Of a stretch of 64,000 bases of DNA, positions 61,367-64,000 are shown in pieces. Origin of the DNA: Nageia nagi (lineage: Eukaryota > Pinophyta); the NCBI GenBank assembly GCA_050084985.1, contig JBITNC010000001.1, positions 154,380,001-154,444,000 of the forward strand. Reading direction: 5' to 3'. The stretch's first letter is position 1; every line of letters starts with the position of its first letter. Below the pieces are notes generated by a model that worked only from the letters and a program-made list of their open reading frames with translations, was not told the origin of the DNA and made no database searches. The translations under genes and the position numbers were made by a program.

Positions 61367-63690
61367 ATGGCTTCACAAGTTACAAATGCTAACTAAAATA
61401 ATTTTTCAGATTGGAATGATGCAAATCCATTAGTTATACCTATTGAATCTCTTGAATTTCCATCCAAAGATATAAACATTCTTCCAAAATATGATGGAAG
61501 AGGGAAATATCCATATGAACATTGTCAATATGTAGGGTTTCTTACAAAAACTCTAAATATCAATGATGATACAATCATGATGAGATTCTTATCCTTTTCA
61601 TTTATTGATAAAGTTATTGAATGGTTTAGGACTCTTCCTTCTTATTCCATAAACATATGGGAAGACCTTTGTAAAGCCTTAGATAGTCACTTTGGTCAAG
61701 AAGGAGATGAGCTCTCACTATATAATCAAATCATCACTATCAAAAGGTATCCTTAAGAAACTATTGATGATTTTAACACAAGGTTTTAAAAGACCTAGAA
61801 AAGGAATCCTATCTAAGTTAGACCTAGTGTTGAAAAAGCTATTATGTATTTTAGAAAATCCTTTTACCTAGATATTAGCTTGGAAATTATCATGTCTAAT
61901 GAAACCCTTCCAAGAGCTTATCAAGTTGCTAAAAGAGCTAAAGAAAACTTCGTGACTAGTGGAAACTTACCTCCTTAGGGTGTGAGGCCTCCCTTACCAA
62001 ATATACCCCAAAAGAATCCTCTAATTTCAAACCCTAATACTATAATGTTGGCATTACCTCCCCAACCTCCTAAATTTCATTACTAGTCACAACATCTCAT
62101 GTTACATGCTCCTCCTATTGTAAATATGAATACAAGTTCTTAAGACCAAGAGAGGATAAGGTAACTTGAAATTACAATAAGAAACCTGGCCAACCAAATG
62201 AATTTATCAGAAATTAAGAATAATAACCCATGATATAATATGCCTAACTACCAATTTAAATATATATATATATATCCTCAATATAAAGCTTTTAATGATC
62301 AAGCCTCTCCCTCCATTGAAATGTTTATGGTGTCTTCATCCACTTCTGAAGTTGGACCATTTGGTATCACTCAATGGTGTCCTATTTATTTTGATCCTCA
62401 TGATCTTAATTCCTATATTATCTATCAACATCAACTTTTAGAAATTCATTAAGATGAAATGATGGAATATACCACAACATCAGAAGAACTAGAGGCTACT
62501 TTTGATCCAATTACCAATTTTATAATGATGAATTTATAAGTGTCTGTGATATTTGTTGATCAAACAACTAATGTGAATACAAGAGCTTTTAATCTACAAT
62601 ACCTCAACAAGCTACTACTATTCCACAAAATGTATCTTTTGGAAAAAAGGCTAAAGTTACTACATAATCACAAATAGCTGTAGGAAATATACCAAGTACA
62701 ATTCAACAATAAATACCAAAAAAAGATCAACAAGAATAAGAAAGAGTTACTTTGGTACAAAGATTATCAGCACTTAGAAATAAAGCACCTCTTGCTAAAA
62801 AAGAAACTCTTCCTCCTAGAGCTCTATAGAAGTCCAAAGATAAACTTGATATGCCTAGATATCCATTTATCATTGAGCAACAAAGAGAGAAAATTGCTCA
62901 ATAATACAAGAATGGTAATGCACCAGATTCTAGTAAGTCATTGCTTCATGCATCCTATAATATTATTGAAGAACATAAAATGAATCCTATAAATATTTCT
63001 ATGTTTGATGCATTAATAATTTCTATACAAATGGACTTGTTGCAAGAGGCATTAAGGATGAAGAATAGTAAAAGATAGTATTTTGGTAAGAATTCCATGT
63101 TTTTCAATATAGAGTTGCCTCTCGTAACCCCTATAGGTTTTGTAAGACCTCCATTTTACATCTCTCTTAGATTTGAAGGATGGATTATACATAATTGTTT
63201 AATAGATACTAGAGTTACTAGTAATGTAATGCCTAAAGCTATAATTGAAGAAATGAATTTATACTACACAAGATGTGTAGAAGGTGTCTTGTAATTAGAT
63301 TCAACTCATATAGATATATTGGGATGTTACAAACATGTGAATATTGATTTGAACAAGTTTCCCCAAATTGTTTTCCTTAAGATATCATTTTTGTGTATCT
63401 TCCAACCTTATTTGGCATGTGTCTTTCTATAGAATTTCATGCCAAATTATGAGGATTTTTGGCTCTAGAATACACACATTTAGAAATATAATTTGAAAAT
63501 AATAGATTCAATATTCCCAACAAAGGAAAAAACCCTATTCATATTAAAATAATACTTTCTAAGAACATGGTGAATGTGTCAGACACTATAGAACTCATCC
63601 ATGTAGACCCAGTCAGGGAAGCTTTAACTACTCTTGAAATACTTTCCCCTAAAGATATTAGCTACATAGTGACTGATGCTGGCATGGTAA
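61367..63690 (+). pseudogene. Ty3/gypsy (Tat-lineage) gag and protease
   Basis: From ATG 61367 (MASQVTNAN) gag reads LPKYDGRGKYPYEHCQYV, DTIMMRFLSFSFIDKVIEWF, WEDLCKALDSHFGQEGDEL, then a Pro/Asn-rich stretch and an open segment at 62240-62452. The protease region includes PPFYISLRFEGWIIHNC and the active-site triplet in LIDTRVTSN (63199-63225), where DTRV stands for the usual DTGA. It ends near VTDAGMVNYFLHEN. Stops are moderately frequent. Many are TAA or TAG where CAA or CAG would fit. Confidence 0.87.
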
Positions 63691-63747
63691 ACTATTTCTT
63701 ACATGAAAATAGTTAAGTTATTTTAATATCTACCAAAAAAGAGTAAA

Positions 63748-64000
63748 GAATCTAGAGTTTATACTTGATAATGCAAGATGCAAGTATGGAGTTACAGCTC
63801 ATGTAATATTGAAGTCAACTAAGGGAGGTTATAGAATATTTTCTTATAGAATTACTTGGATTTGTACTAATAATGTAATAAAATATAAATCTCTTTGTCT
63901 TGGAATGAGTTAAGCCACCAAAATGGGAGTAATATGTCTAAATATTTATGGTGATTTTTAACTTATCATCAAACAAGTCACAAATAAATACAATGCTAAG
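63748..64000 (+). pseudogene. Archaeal-type RNase H of the Tat element, continuing past the window
   Basis: LEFILDNARCKYGVTAHVIL, FSYRITWICTNNVIKYKSL, then VICLNIYGDF and LIIKQVTNKYNAK match the second (archaeal-type) RNase H that marks the Tat lineage. The catalytic Glu is Lys (KYKSL for EYEAL). The protease ends only about 60 bp upstream, so RT and the first RNase H are deleted. Confidence 0.8.

Overview
This looks like intergenic DNA from a large plant nuclear genome. It is strongly AT-rich, CpG-poor and packed with decayed, nested LTR retrotransposons of the Ty3/gypsy and Ty1/copia superfamilies. It also holds a LINE fragment, a hAT-type DNA transposon, a tRNA-derived SINE and a PPR pseudogene. 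The transposon load, the old and heavily mutated copies and the single VAL-like plant gene fit a gymnosperm or another large-genome seed plant. The species cannot be named from sequence alone. I see no bacterial operon, no CRISPR array and no rRNA or tRNA gene.

Layout. 1-7110: 3' part of a Tat/Athila-like gypsy element on the + strand. It contains the pol end, an extra ORF, an antisense plant-mobile-domain (PMD) gene with one intron, a polypurine tract and a 613-bp 3' LTR. 8640-11200: truncated copia element on the - strand. 12060-15571: decayed gypsy pol. 16600-18000: an unrecognised coding remnant, part of it in a 574-bp tandem duplication. 19424-25653: a gypsy element with both LTRs and a 5-bp target duplication, with a 1516-bp hAT element inside its gag. 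27026-27432: PPR pseudogene. 28040-34390: Tat-like integrase followed by long decayed ORFs, one of them coiled-coil rich. 36108-40320: Tekay/Del-like gypsy element with 5' LTR, gag, protease and RT, ending beside a LINE reverse transcriptase fragment (40430-41440). 41666-50454: a copia element on the - strand with two 503-bp LTRs, a 5-bp target duplication and an unusual 3-kb leader.

51334-52050 is the only intact, non-transposon gene. It is a 238-residue VAL/HSI2-like protein that keeps the N-terminal PHD-like zinc finger and the CxCxxC region but has no B3 DNA-binding domain and no CW domain. Its probable 3' UTR looks SINE-derived. 53211-53646 holds a duplicated SINE with microsatellites. 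57378-58745 is the 5' end of another copia element. 61367-64000 is a Tat gag, protease and archaeal-type RNase H with the reverse transcriptase deleted, running off the window.

The genes do not form a pathway. Nearly all are selfish-element genes inactivated by stops, frameshifts, internal deletions and loss of catalytic residues. The points most worth attention are the B3-less VAL-like gene, the antisense PMD gene with a 20-bp-period motif array that recurs in its host LTR, and the long coiled-coil ORF of the second Tat-like element.
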